NCBI GenBank assembly: GCA_028694645.1
Contig: JAQVKM010000007.1
Location: 1-53,374, forward strand
Direction: 5' to 3'
DNA: 53,374 nucleotides
Source: Bacilli bacterium
GTDB taxonomy: Bacteria > Bacillota_I > Bacilli_A > RF39 > UBA660
Position 1 is the stretch's first letter; every line of letters starts with the position of its first letter. Below are positions 25,574 through 33,269 of the stretch, piece after piece. The notes under the pieces were generated by a model. The model did no database searches, was not told the DNA's origin, and saw only the letters and a list, made by a program, of their open reading frames with translations. The position numbers were made by a program, and so were the translations under genes.

Positions 25574-26153
25574 ATTCCCATACAATTGTATATTTACCAT
25601 CTGATAAACCACTAAATTGTTTAATATTTTCTTCTATTAATACTTTCGCTCTTTTTTGAGCTATATTTAGTAAACTATCATCTGAACTAGCATAATCTTT
25701 CATATTTTTTTGAGCTTCATTAAATGCAGCAGACGTATCATTTCCTGTAATTGGATTCTTGTTTATACTTTCTTTTGACTCTATAAAATTTTCTGCTTTA
25801 AAATCATCTTCATCAACATTTGGTTCACCAATTATTTTTGCTTTAGGTATTAAAACACTTATTTCTGATCCGTTAACATCTATTTTGACTTCAGACATAT
25901 CTATACCTAATTTAATTGTTCCTGTATATTCTGCAAATAATTTTCTATCCATTTCTAATAAATGAGTTAATCCAGATCCTGCTTTTTTTTCATGTTCAAT
26001 TATATTATGGAAATATGCTTCATATGTCACTAAATCACCAGTAAGTTCTATTTTTCTAATATTTTCTGATAAATTCTCAATCCTATTTTCACTACATCCT
26101 GTTAAAAATAGTGTAATAGTAATCAAACATATAAATATTATTCTCTTTTTCAT
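25566..26153 (-). CDS. DUF4230-like lipoprotein
   Basis: A 195-residue protein with a lipoprotein signal (lipobox LTGC, Cys 20). The mature domain resembles DUF4230: KLGIDMSEVKIDVNGSEISV followed by PKAKIIGEP and a later AQKRAKVLIEENIK. It shares this pattern with the next protein upstream (26168-26797), so the two are paralogues. DUF4230 function is not known. Anchoring outside the membrane inside a transfer locus suggests a role in the envelope part of conjugation, by context. Confidence 0.7.
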   Translation of the reverse strand: MKKRIIFICLITITLFLTGCSENRIENLSENIRKIELTGDLVTYEAYFHNIIEHEKKAGSGLTHLLEMDRKLFAEYTGTIKLGIDMSEVKIDVNGSEISVLIPKAKIIGEPNVDEDDFKAENFIESKESINKNPITGNDTSAAFNEAQKNMKDYASSDDSLLNIAQKRAKVLIEENIKQFSGLSDGKYTIVWEYE

Positions 26154-26167
26154 TTTATTCCTCCTAA

Positions 26168-26797
26168 CTATTTAACTTCTACTTTGTATTCTTGATTATA
26201 TGCTTTTATCCATTGAGAATAAAATTCTTCTAATACAACTCTTGCTTGTTCTTTAGCAGCTGGCAATAATTTTTCATCATCTTCACTTTTATTTTTTATA
26301 GTTTCTGCACATAAATTTCTTGCGTTCGGTAATTCGTCAGCCGAAACATCTTCATTTAAAAACTTAACTGATCCAACACTAGGTGTTTTTGATAGTGTTG
26401 CTTCTGGTATTTGTACTGTAATAACCTTTTTATTTTCATCAACATCTATTTTTACATTTTGAAAGTCTATTCCAGCAGTGATTGTTCCTTTACAAGAAAC
26501 AACATATTTAAAATCATCAATATCATTTGATTTTAAATCACAATTCTTATCATCTTTACATTTTTTAGCAATTACATTATAAGTAAAACTTACTGATTCT
26601 AAATCACTTTTTTCAACTACTTTATCTAATGATGATTTAACAGTATTCTTTGTTTTTCCTTCTCTACTAGTCAAAATTGAACCTCCAAATACGATAATTA
26701 ATGCAAATATTATAATTGCTACTATTGGAAATTTAATTTTTTTCTCACTACCAACTTTTATTTCAATTGTTTCTTGCTTTAAATCTTTACTTTTCAT
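26168..26797 (-). CDS. DUF4230-like membrane-anchored protein
   Basis: A 209-residue protein with one N-terminal membrane helix (about 25-43) and an extracytoplasmic DUF4230-like domain (GIDFQNVKIDVDENKKVITVQIPEA split over two strands; AAKEQARVVLEEF near the end). ATG at 26797 follows AAGGAGTG; the upstream in-frame start is not used. Two or four cysteines near 85-95 could form a disulfide or bind metal. It heads the three-gene unit that ends at the terminator at 25334, behind an extended -10 promoter. Confidence 0.7.
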   Translation of the reverse strand: MKSKDLKQETIEIKVGSEKKIKFPIVAIIIFALIIVFGGSILTSREGKTKNTVKSSLDKVVEKSDLESVSFTYNVIAKKCKDDKNCDLKSNDIDDFKYVVSCKGTITAGIDFQNVKIDVDENKKVITVQIPEATLSKTPSVGSVKFLNEDVSADELPNARNLCAETIKNKSEDDEKLLPAAKEQARVVLEEFYSQWIKAYNQEYKVEVK

Positions 26798-26844
26798 ACT
26801 ACACACTCCTTACAATATAACCCATGTAAATCACGCGACTCACA

Positions 26845-26856
26845 CTATAAACTCAT
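26845..26856 (-). promoter_or_regulatory. Shared 12-base element, copy 2
   Basis: ATGAGTTTATAG on the minus strand, the same 12 bases as at 24339-24350. Here it lies just after the -10 box, at the expected start of transcription, where a regulator could act. Confidence 0.35.
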
Positions 26857-26863
26857 TATATCA
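26855..26863 (-). promoter_or_regulatory. Extended -10 promoter of the DUF4230 operon
   Basis: TGATATAAT on the minus strand, about 58 bases before the start at 26797. No clear -35 box is seen. Confidence 0.6.
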
Positions 26864-26894
26864 TATAATATTTTATTTATACATCTATATTCTA

Positions 26895-26908
26895 TATATT
26901 ATTATATT
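26895..26908. repeat. 14-bp direct repeat, left of the IS
   Basis: TATATTATTATATT ends exactly where the left inverted repeat of the IS begins. The same 14 bases lie directly after the right end (28342-28355), as expected for a target duplication. Confidence 0.7.
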
Positions 26909-27007
26909 CGTTGATTTTTATTTGGAATGCAGTTTTTGTGTAGAAAACTGAAATAAGTATGGTTATAATATATTTTATGTTTCCTTGTGTTGAAGGAGGA
27001 ATGTAAA

Positions 27008-28135
27008 ATGAAAAAATGGAAACATATTAATTTTGAACAAAGAAAGACTATAAGTTCATGTATTGCACATGATTATAAGTTAAAAAATATTGAGGATATT
27101 ATTCATATTGATTCTACTAGCATCTCTAAAGAGGTTAAACGTAACAGAGTTCCTGTTAAAATTTCTAACTCTAAAAAGGATTGTCCTAAATTAAACAGAT
27201 GGCCCTATGTCTGTTCTTCTTGTAAATTCAGATATAGAGATTGTTCTTTTTTAAAGATGAAGTATGATGCTAAAATTGCCCAAGATAAAGCTCATGCTAA
27301 TCTTATAAATTCTAGAAAAGGTTTGGATTTAAATACTGATGAATTTTACAAGATTGATCAATTGATTAAAGCTGGTAACGATGACAATAAATCTCTTTAT
27401 CAAATTATGATTGAAAACAATGAATTAATTAATAAATCTATCACTACTTTATACCGATATGTTAACAAAGGTTATTTAACCACTAAAAGAATTGATCTAC
27501 CTTATGCTGTCAAATATAAGAAAAGAAAGCACAATAAAAAGTATGAATACTCTAACAATAAAATTGATAGAAGCAATCATACTTATCTGGACTATCTTTC
27601 TTTTATTCATAAGAATCCCGGAATTAACGTTTGGCAACTTGATTTTTTGGGTTCTATAAAGACAGATAGCAAATCTATTTTAACATTTATTTTACCAAAT
27701 TTACACTTTTCTTTTTTAGAACTTATAAATAATCCTGATTCTTCGAAAGTAATTGGTTTTTTTGACTCTTTAGAAGACAAAATTGGCACTCAAGGATTTG
27801 TAGATTTAATTCCAGCTATTTTAACTGATAGAGATCCTTGTTTCGCTGATATTGATGGTATTTGTTTCTCTAAAATAACTGGAGAAGAAAGATGTAAGCT
27901 ATTTTTCTGTGACCCTTATGTATCTAATCAAAAACCACATATTGAAAATATGAATAAGCAAATTAGAAAGTTCTTTCCAAAGAAAAGTTCAATTGATAAA
28001 TATTCAAAAGATGATATCAAACAAAGAAACTTAACTCTTGTTAATGCACCTATTAAATCTTTAGACGGTAATTCTCCTAAAGAGGCTTTTACATCTGTTT
28101 ATGGAGAAGATTTTTTTAATAAGTTATTTCAATAA
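27008..28135 (+). CDS. IS30-family transposase
   Basis: A 375-residue DDE transposase. An N-terminal IS30 helix-turn-helix (NFEQRKTISSCIAHDYKLKN) is followed by a Cys-rich stretch (near 50-80) that may bind zinc. The catalytic acids are D212 (WQLDF), D274 (LTDRD, where many relatives have TDNG) and E313 (HIENMN), with normal spacing. ATG at 27008 follows GAAGGAGG; the TTG at 26987 lies upstream of the ribosome site. Part of the ribosome-site region lies in the internal 13-bp inverted repeat, so long read-through transcripts could fold and hide it. The gene looks intact and probably active. Confidence 0.92.
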   Translation: MKKWKHINFEQRKTISSCIAHDYKLKNIEDIIHIDSTSISKEVKRNRVPVKISNSKKDCPKLNRWPYVCSSCKFRYRDCSFLKMKYDAKIAQDKAHANLINSRKGLDLNTDEFYKIDQLIKAGNDDNKSLYQIMIENNELINKSITTLYRYVNKGYLTTKRIDLPYAVKYKKRKHNKKYEYSNNKIDRSNHTYLDYLSFIHKNPGINVWQLDFLGSIKTDSKSILTFILPNLHFSFLELINNPDSSKVIGFFDSLEDKIGTQGFVDLIPAILTDRDPCFADIDGICFSKITGEERCKLFFCDPYVSNQKPHIENMNKQIRKFFPKKSSIDKYSKDDIKQRNLTLVNAPIKSLDGNSPKEAFTSVYGEDFFNKLFQ

Positions 28136-28250
28136 ATTTTAAAATTATTAACACAAGGAAACTGCAATAAGTTTAAAAAACTGCAATTAGGTAGTTATTT
28201 TCGTCGTGCATAAATTTACCTTTTTAAAGATAATATAGGAATAAATTAAA

Positions 28251-28292
28251 AGACTTATTTCCGTTTTTTCATGTTTAAACGGAAATAAGTCT
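28251..28292. terminator. Strong hairpin inside the IS right end
   Basis: AGACTTATTTCCGTTT (28251-28266) pairs perfectly with 28277-28292 around a 10-base loop. T-rich sequence follows on both strands. It lies between the transposase stop and the right inverted repeat and can end transcription from either side. The 28136-28409 gap holds this and the IS end only. Confidence 0.7.
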
Positions 28293-28341
28293 GATTTTTA
28301 TGATTTTTTTAATTAAACTGCATTTGGTCTAAAAATTTACG

Positions 28342-28355
28342 TATATTATTATATT
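28342..28355. repeat. 14-bp direct repeat, right of the IS
   Basis: TATATTATTATATT, identical to 26895-26908 and directly abutting the right end. It is also one arm of an inverted repeat whose other arm (AATAATATA) follows about 10 bases later. Confidence 0.7.
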
Positions 28356-28409
28356 AGATTAAAATAATATATTATCAAACATTCTCTTCATATATTCATA
28401 ATTTAAATA

Positions 28410-28916
28410 TCATTGTCTATCATTTCGATATATTTTTGCTATTTCTTCATTTGAAAGTACAAGTGTAAAATTAATATTAAATTTCTCTACTAAATAATAT
28501 AATAAAGGAATTATGTTTAATCCTACCTCATTATGTTTATAACCATGTACTCCGGTACCAATACTCACAGACAAAATAGTTTTATAACCTTTTTGCTTAG
28601 AAATAGAAAATATTTGTTCATATGATTCCATGAGTTTTTTAATGGGATCAATATGTTCATAATATTTAGGAGCAAATATATTAATAATATCCTTATTCAA
28701 ATTAAAACCTGGAGTGATTCTAATTTCATTTGTAAGCATTTTTGTTTTAAATTTTTCTTTACAATAATTCTCTAGTTCATTCTTGCCAGCGGCTTTATAA
28801 ATAACTCCACAAACTCCACTACCTGCTATCATATATTCATTATTTGAATTAACAATTGCATCAACAGTACTTATATAATCAAGTATATTACCAGTTACTA
28901 TATTAAGATTTCCCAT
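28410..28916 (-). CDS. Macro-domain protein (ADP-ribose binding or hydrolysis)
   Basis: A 168-residue single macro domain. It begins with LNIVTGNILD, then VDAIVNSNNEYMIAGSGVCGVIYKAAG, the adenine- and ribose-binding segments, and ends with SVSIGTGVHGY, the phosphate loop. Proteins of this family bind or remove ADP-ribose, or handle NAD-derived metabolites. ATG at 28916 follows AAGGAAAG; the earlier in-frame ATG has no ribosome site. It lies 45 bases after the ParB-like gene in a unit with the XRE regulator. Inference: removal of ADP-ribose from host or element proteins or DNA, possibly against host defence. Confidence 0.85.
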   Translation of the reverse strand: MGNLNIVTGNILDYISTVDAIVNSNNEYMIAGSGVCGVIYKAAGKNELENYCKEKFKTKMLTNEIRITPGFNLNKDIINIFAPKYYEHIDPIKKLMESYEQIFSISKQKGYKTILSVSIGTGVHGYKHNEVGLNIIPLLYYLVEKFNINFTLVLSNEEIAKIYRNDRQ

Positions 28917-28961
28917 TTTATCACTTTCCTTAGTTAAATTATAACATACCATAATTAATTA

Positions 28962-29861
28962 TTATATCTTTAATCTATTTATATCAATATTTTGAATTTC
29001 TTTTTTATTTATTTCATTATATTTTATAATAGCATTAATTATATATTCCTCAATATACCTTTTATCTCTTTTTAATAATTCACAAGGTAATACCGATTGA
29101 ATACTTTTTTTGTTAAAAGATATTTGTTCATTTTGATTTCCCTTGTTTTGAGAAAATATTTCCTCTATCACATTATAATTCAACAATTTCCTTTTACTTA
29201 AATCTCTTATCTTTATTGCTTGAGCATGACTAGGTGTCAAGTCTGCGTAAGTAATTGAAGCATAAACTAAATTCTGTTCATCTTTATTTAAATATGATAA
29301 TTCAACAGCAGGTTTTAAACCCATAGTAAGAAATGTTCTCTTATCGTATTTAACAGTATTATCAACTAGTTCTAATAATTCTGAAATTAAATTTGTAAGT
29401 CTAATATACCTCTTTACATTTGTTGAAGAATCACCAAGATCCTTTCCAACTTTTTCAGAAGATAACTTCGGTCCCCCGTGGTCCAAATTCTTTTTGCCTT
29501 GGTGTTTAATTGCATCCATCTTCATTTTGTATGCAAATGCCTTTTCTGAAGGTAAAAGCTTATCTCTATACATATTCGAATCTACCATACAAATTGTCGC
29601 TTCATCGTCGTTAAAATCCCTTATATAAGCATTTATCTTATCTAAACCAATTAGTTCCATTGCTTTCTTTCTTCTATGCCCTGATATTAGCTCATATCTT
29701 CCATTATTCTTTGCTCTAACAATAATTGGATTTAATAATCCATTTTCTTTTATACTATTTGCTAGTTCAATAAAAGATTCATCATTATTTACTAAGAATG
29801 GATGATTATTAAAACTATCAATATTACTTATATTTATTTCTTTTAAATTATTCATTTTCAT
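28962..29861 (-). CDS. ParB/Noc-like partition or regulatory protein
   Basis: A 299-residue protein. An N-terminal ParB nuclease-like/CTPase domain shows NGLLNPIIVR and the GHRRKKAM motif (typical GERRxRA) near 60-75. A central helix-turn-helix (KVGKDLGDSSTNVKRYIRL) and a basic helical C-terminus follow. ATG at 29861 is placed behind GGAGGATTTG. The frame overlaps the end of the XRE gene. Conjugative elements often carry such ParB-like proteins for stability or regulation. No ParA is in the window. It may bind sites within the element, but none are evident. Confidence 0.85.
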   Translation of the reverse strand: MKMNNLKEINISNIDSFNNHPFLVNNDESFIELANSIKENGLLNPIIVRAKNNGRYELISGHRRKKAMELIGLDKINAYIRDFNDDEATICMVDSNMYRDKLLPSEKAFAYKMKMDAIKHQGKKNLDHGGPKLSSEKVGKDLGDSSTNVKRYIRLTNLISELLELVDNTVKYDKRTFLTMGLKPAVELSYLNKDEQNLVYASITYADLTPSHAQAIKIRDLSKRKLLNYNVIEEIFSQNKGNQNEQISFNKKSIQSVLPCELLKRDKRYIEEYIINAIIKYNEINKKEIQNIDINRLKI

Positions 29862-30333
29862 CAAATCCTCCTTTGTTATCATAATTTAATTTCCATTCTA
29901 TATATTCTTCATATGATATTTCTCGTTTTAATCTTTTATTTCTTATAATATTCCATTCTTCAATAAACTTCCTAATTCTAATAATATATTTCTCATTTAA
30001 GTTCGGTACATTAGATAAATCAATATTATAATTCGGAATCAATTCTTCTAACCACATAAAAGTGTAAATAATATCTTCTACATTTGAATAATTATATTTC
30101 TTAATAGAATTAATATTAATATTAAGTATTTGTGATATTTCTAAAGTCCTTTCCTCTTTTGGATTTCTATTACCTTTTTCATATCTTGTCACTGTCCTTC
30201 TTTTACATTCTCCAGTTAAACCTAACCTATCCGATAAATCATCTTGTGATAACAATCTAAATTGTCTTGCAAAAGCAATTCTTGATCCTTGAGATAAATC
30301 TTTAAGTTTTGGTTTGGTATAAATTAATCGCAT
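29848..30333 (-). CDS. XRE-family transcription regulator
   Basis: A 161-residue protein with an N-terminal XRE helix-turn-helix (about 15-70): RIAFARQFRLLSQDDLSDRLG, then TVTRYEKGNRNPKEE. The C-terminal half is helical and rich in aromatic and charged residues, perhaps for dimerisation or signal binding. GGAGG precedes the ATG. It starts a three-gene unit with ParB-like and macro-domain proteins. Lying next to the apparent chromosomal junction, it may be the immunity or control repressor of the element, by inference. Confidence 0.8.
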   Translation of the reverse strand: MRLIYTKPKLKDLSQGSRIAFARQFRLLSQDDLSDRLGLTGECKRRTVTRYEKGNRNPKEERTLEISQILNININSIKKYNYSNVEDIIYTFMWLEELIPNYNIDLSNVPNLNEKYIIRIRKFIEEWNIIRNKRLKREISYEEYIEWKLNYDNKGGFDENE

Positions 30334-30377
30334 TTAAATATCCTCCAATTTCTCATCGCACCTCAGTACTTTTAAAT

Positions 30378-30420
30378 CAAAAAAAGACTAAGATTTGCGA
30401 TATAAAGCCATCTTAGTCTT
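30378..30420 (-). terminator. Terminator downstream of ppdK
   Basis: On the minus strand an 11-bp stem (AAGACTAAGAT with ATCTTAGTCTT reversed, 13-base loop) is followed by seven T residues. It lies 130 bases past the ppdK stop and 45 bases before the XRE gene. It marks the border between chromosomal and element transcription. The 30421-30551 gap shows no gene. Confidence 0.8.
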
Positions 30421-30551
30421 AATATTTAATATGATTTTTAAGAATTGGAGTTTTTTTATCTCATATTTATAATTTATAGAATTTTTTTAAAAATCTTATA
30501 AACCCATTATTTCTAATGATTATATGGAATAATTGACTTCAAATACTTCAA

Positions 30552-33182
30552 TTAATTTTTCCCCTCGAACTTCACCGCGGCTTGTGCTGCTGCTAATCTT
30601 GCTAACGGAACTCTATATGGTGAGCAAGATACATAATCAAGACCAACTTTGTGACAAAATTCAACACTCGATGGTTCTCCACCATGTTCTCCACAAATTC
30701 CTAAATGCATATTTGGTCTAACGCTTCTACCTTTAATAGTTGCCATTTCAATCAATTTTCCAACACCTTCCTGATCTAATTTAGCAAAAGGATCATTCTC
30801 AAATATATTTTTATCATAATATTCATTTAAGAATTTTGATGCATCATCTCTAGAAAACCCATATGTCATTTGTGTCAAATCATTTGTTCCAAAACTAAAG
30901 AATTCTGCTTGTGCTGCTATCTTATCTGCAAGTAATGCTGCTCTTGGAACTTCAATCATTGTTCCAACTTCATATTTTAATTGTACATTATTTTCTTTTA
31001 TTATTTGATCTGCTGTTTGACAAACAATACTTTTAACATATTCCAATTCTTTAACATCTCCAACTAATGGAATCATTATTTCTGGAATAACATTTAACCA
31101 TTGTTTGTTAACATTTATAGCTGCTTCTATTACAGCTTGTGTTTGCATTTGAGCTATTTCTGGATATGTAACAGCTAATCTACATCCTCTATGTCCCATC
31201 ATAGGATTAAATTCTTTTAAAGATTCAACTCTATTTTTTAAATTTTCAAAAGTCATTTCTAAACTTTGAGCTAAAGCAGATATTTCTTCATCAGTATGTG
31301 GTAAAAATTCATGTAATGGTGGATCTAAATATCTAATAATAACTGGATATCCTTCCATTGCTTTAAATAATTCTTCAAAATCACTTCTTTGATAAGGTAA
31401 TATTTTCTCCAAAGCTTTTTTTCTTTGTTCTAATGACTCAGCAGCTATCATTTGTCTAAATGCAAATATTCTATCTTCAGCAAAGAACATGTGTTCTGTT
31501 CTACATAACCCTATTCCTTCAGCCCCAAATTTTCTGGCTTGAAGAGCATCTTTTGGAGTATCAGCATTTGTTCTTATCTTAAGTTTTTTAATTTCATCTG
31601 CCCATTTCATGAAAGTTTCAAAATCACCACTTATTTCTGGATCAACTGTTTTTATTTTAGCACCATAAACATTGCCTGTTGAACCATCAATAGACATATA
31701 ATCTCCTTCTTTAAAGATTAATCCATTTTTAGTTGATATTGTTTTATTTTCTTCATCAATTATAAGTTCTCCACAACCAGATACACAACATCTTCCCATT
31801 CCACGAGCAACAACTGCTGCATGAGATGTCATTCCTCCTCTTATTGTTAAAATCCCATTAGCATCATTCATTCCTTGAATGTCTTCTGGTGATGTTTCTA
31901 AACGAACTAATAAAGTTTGTTCTCCTCTTTTTTTAGCTGCGCTTACATCTTCGGCACTAAAATATATTTTTCCTGTTCCAGCCCCTGGAGATGCTGCAAG
32001 TCCTTTAGCTATAACTGTTGCATTATTTAAATCTGTTACATCAAAATTAGGATGTAATAATTGATCTAATTGTTTAGGATCAACTTTCAGTAAAGCTTCT
32101 TCTTTAGTTATTTTTTCTTCATTTACCATATCAACAGCTATTTTTAAAGCTGCTGCAGCTGTTCTTTTACCATTTCTTGTTTGCAACATAAATAATTTCC
32201 CATTTTCAATAGTAAATTCCATATCTTGCATATCTTTATAATGATTTTCTAATGTTTTAGCTATAGTTTCAAATTGTTTATATACTTCTGGCATTATATT
32301 TTCTAAAGTCTTAATTGGTTGAGGTGTTCTAATACCTGCTACAACATCTTCTCCTTGAGCATTTATTAAATATTCACCATATAATTTATTTTCACCTGTT
32401 GCAGGATTTCTTGTAAAAGCTACACCTGTTCCTGATGTATTACCTAAATTACCATAAACCATTTCTTGAACATTTACAGCTGTTCCCCAACTACTTGGAA
32501 TGTCATTCATTTTTCTATATATATTAGCTCTTTCATTATTCCAAGATCTAAATACAGCTGTTACTGCTTCAATTAACTGAATTTTGGGATCTTGAGGAAA
32601 TTCTTCATTAGCTATATTTTTATATGTTTCTTTAAATTTCATTGCTACTTCATACATATCATCTTCACTTAAATCAGTATCATATAAAACTTGTTTTTCT
32701 TCTTTTATTTTATCTAATAATCTTTCAAATGAAGATTTTGGATATCCTTTAACAACATCTGCAAACATTTGTATAAATCTTCTATATGAATCATAAGCAA
32801 ATCTTTTATTATTTGTAGCTTTAGCAAATCCATCTGCAACTTCATCATTTAAACCTAAATTTAATACTGTATCCATCATTCCTGGCATAGATGCTCTAGC
32901 TCCACTACGTACACTTACTAATAATGGATTGTTTTTATTACCAAATGTTTTTCCTGTTATTATTTCTAAATTACTTAAGTGATTAAATATTTCTTCTTTT
33001 ATTTCTTCACTTATTATTTCTTTATCATCATAGTATTTATTACAAGCTTCTGTTGTAACTGTAAATCCTCTTGGAACTGGTAAATTTATACTAGTCATTT
33101 CTGCTAAATTAGCTCCTTTACCTCCAAGTAAATTTTTCATGTCTTTGTTTCCTTCTTTAAAGTCATAAACATATTTTGTCAT
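30552..33182 (-). CDS. ppdK: Pyruvate, phosphate dikinase
   Basis: An 876-residue enzyme that interconverts pyruvate + ATP + phosphate and phosphoenolpyruvate + AMP + diphosphate, in glycolysis or gluconeogenesis. The N-terminal ATP-grasp domain begins LLGGKGANLAEM. The swivelling phosphohistidine domain has GGMTSHAAVVARGMG with the catalytic His. The C-terminal PEP/pyruvate domain has GTNDLTQMTYGFSRDD and GICGEHGGEPSSVEF. Length is normal. ATG 33182 is chosen over upstream in-frame starts because AAGGTG lies 6 bases before it. An extended -10 promoter precedes it directly after the pilin terminator. No PPDK regulatory protein gene is in the window. Confidence 0.96.
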   Translation of the reverse strand: MTKYVYDFKEGNKDMKNLLGGKGANLAEMTSINLPVPRGFTVTTEACNKYYDDKEIISEEIKEEIFNHLSNLEIITGKTFGNKNNPLLVSVRSGARASMPGMMDTVLNLGLNDEVADGFAKATNNKRFAYDSYRRFIQMFADVVKGYPKSSFERLLDKIKEEKQVLYDTDLSEDDMYEVAMKFKETYKNIANEEFPQDPKIQLIEAVTAVFRSWNNERANIYRKMNDIPSSWGTAVNVQEMVYGNLGNTSGTGVAFTRNPATGENKLYGEYLINAQGEDVVAGIRTPQPIKTLENIMPEVYKQFETIAKTLENHYKDMQDMEFTIENGKLFMLQTRNGKRTAAAALKIAVDMVNEEKITKEEALLKVDPKQLDQLLHPNFDVTDLNNATVIAKGLAASPGAGTGKIYFSAEDVSAAKKRGEQTLLVRLETSPEDIQGMNDANGILTIRGGMTSHAAVVARGMGRCCVSGCGELIIDEENKTISTKNGLIFKEGDYMSIDGSTGNVYGAKIKTVDPEISGDFETFMKWADEIKKLKIRTNADTPKDALQARKFGAEGIGLCRTEHMFFAEDRIFAFRQMIAAESLEQRKKALEKILPYQRSDFEELFKAMEGYPVIIRYLDPPLHEFLPHTDEEISALAQSLEMTFENLKNRVESLKEFNPMMGHRGCRLAVTYPEIAQMQTQAVIEAAINVNKQWLNVIPEIMIPLVGDVKELEYVKSIVCQTADQIIKENNVQLKYEVGTMIEVPRAALLADKIAAQAEFFSFGTNDLTQMTYGFSRDDASKFLNEYYDKNIFENDPFAKLDQEGVGKLIEMATIKGRSVRPNMHLGICGEHGGEPSSVEFCHKVGLDYVSCSPYRVPLARLAAAQAAVKFEGKN

Positions 33183-33206
33183 AATCATCACCTTATCCTT
33201 TTAATT

Positions 33207-33215
33207 ATTATACCA
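33207..33215 (-). promoter_or_regulatory. Extended -10 promoter of ppdK
   Basis: TGGTATAAT on the minus strand begins at the end of the T-run of the pilin terminator. A -35 box is not convincing. Confidence 0.65.
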
Positions 33216-33216
33216 A

Positions 33217-33246
33217 AAAAAAAGCTATTAAAGTATAAATTTAATA
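33217..33246 (-). terminator. Terminator of the pilin pair
   Basis: On the minus strand TATTAAA and TTTAATA form a short stem, then GC and nine T residues, about 25 bases after the stop of the pilin gene at 33270. Confidence 0.65.
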
Positions 33247-33269
33247 TCTTTTACATTTTTTGACAATTT

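Larger units (their letters stand above)
26909..28341 (+). mobile_element. IS30-family insertion sequence, 1433 bp
   Basis: Terminal inverted repeats of about 27 bases (26909-26935 and 28315-28341) begin CGT and share ATTTTTA and AATGCAGTTT, with about 20 of 27 positions matching. A single intact IS30-type transposase lies between them. The flanks carry a 14-bp direct repeat. The right flank shows TATATTATT and AATAATATA in inverted orientation, so the target was an inverted repeat. Inside the element are a second 13-bp inverted repeat (26979-26991 and 28150-28162) bracketing the gene and a 16-bp-stem hairpin (28251-28292). It is the only accepted gene on the plus strand. Confidence 0.85.

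Noticed and set aside
28159-28190. Paired AAACTGCAAT motifs as the right end of the IS
   Set aside because: They resemble the terminal repeat, but the match at 28315-28341 is longer and is the one abutted by the 14-bp direct repeat.
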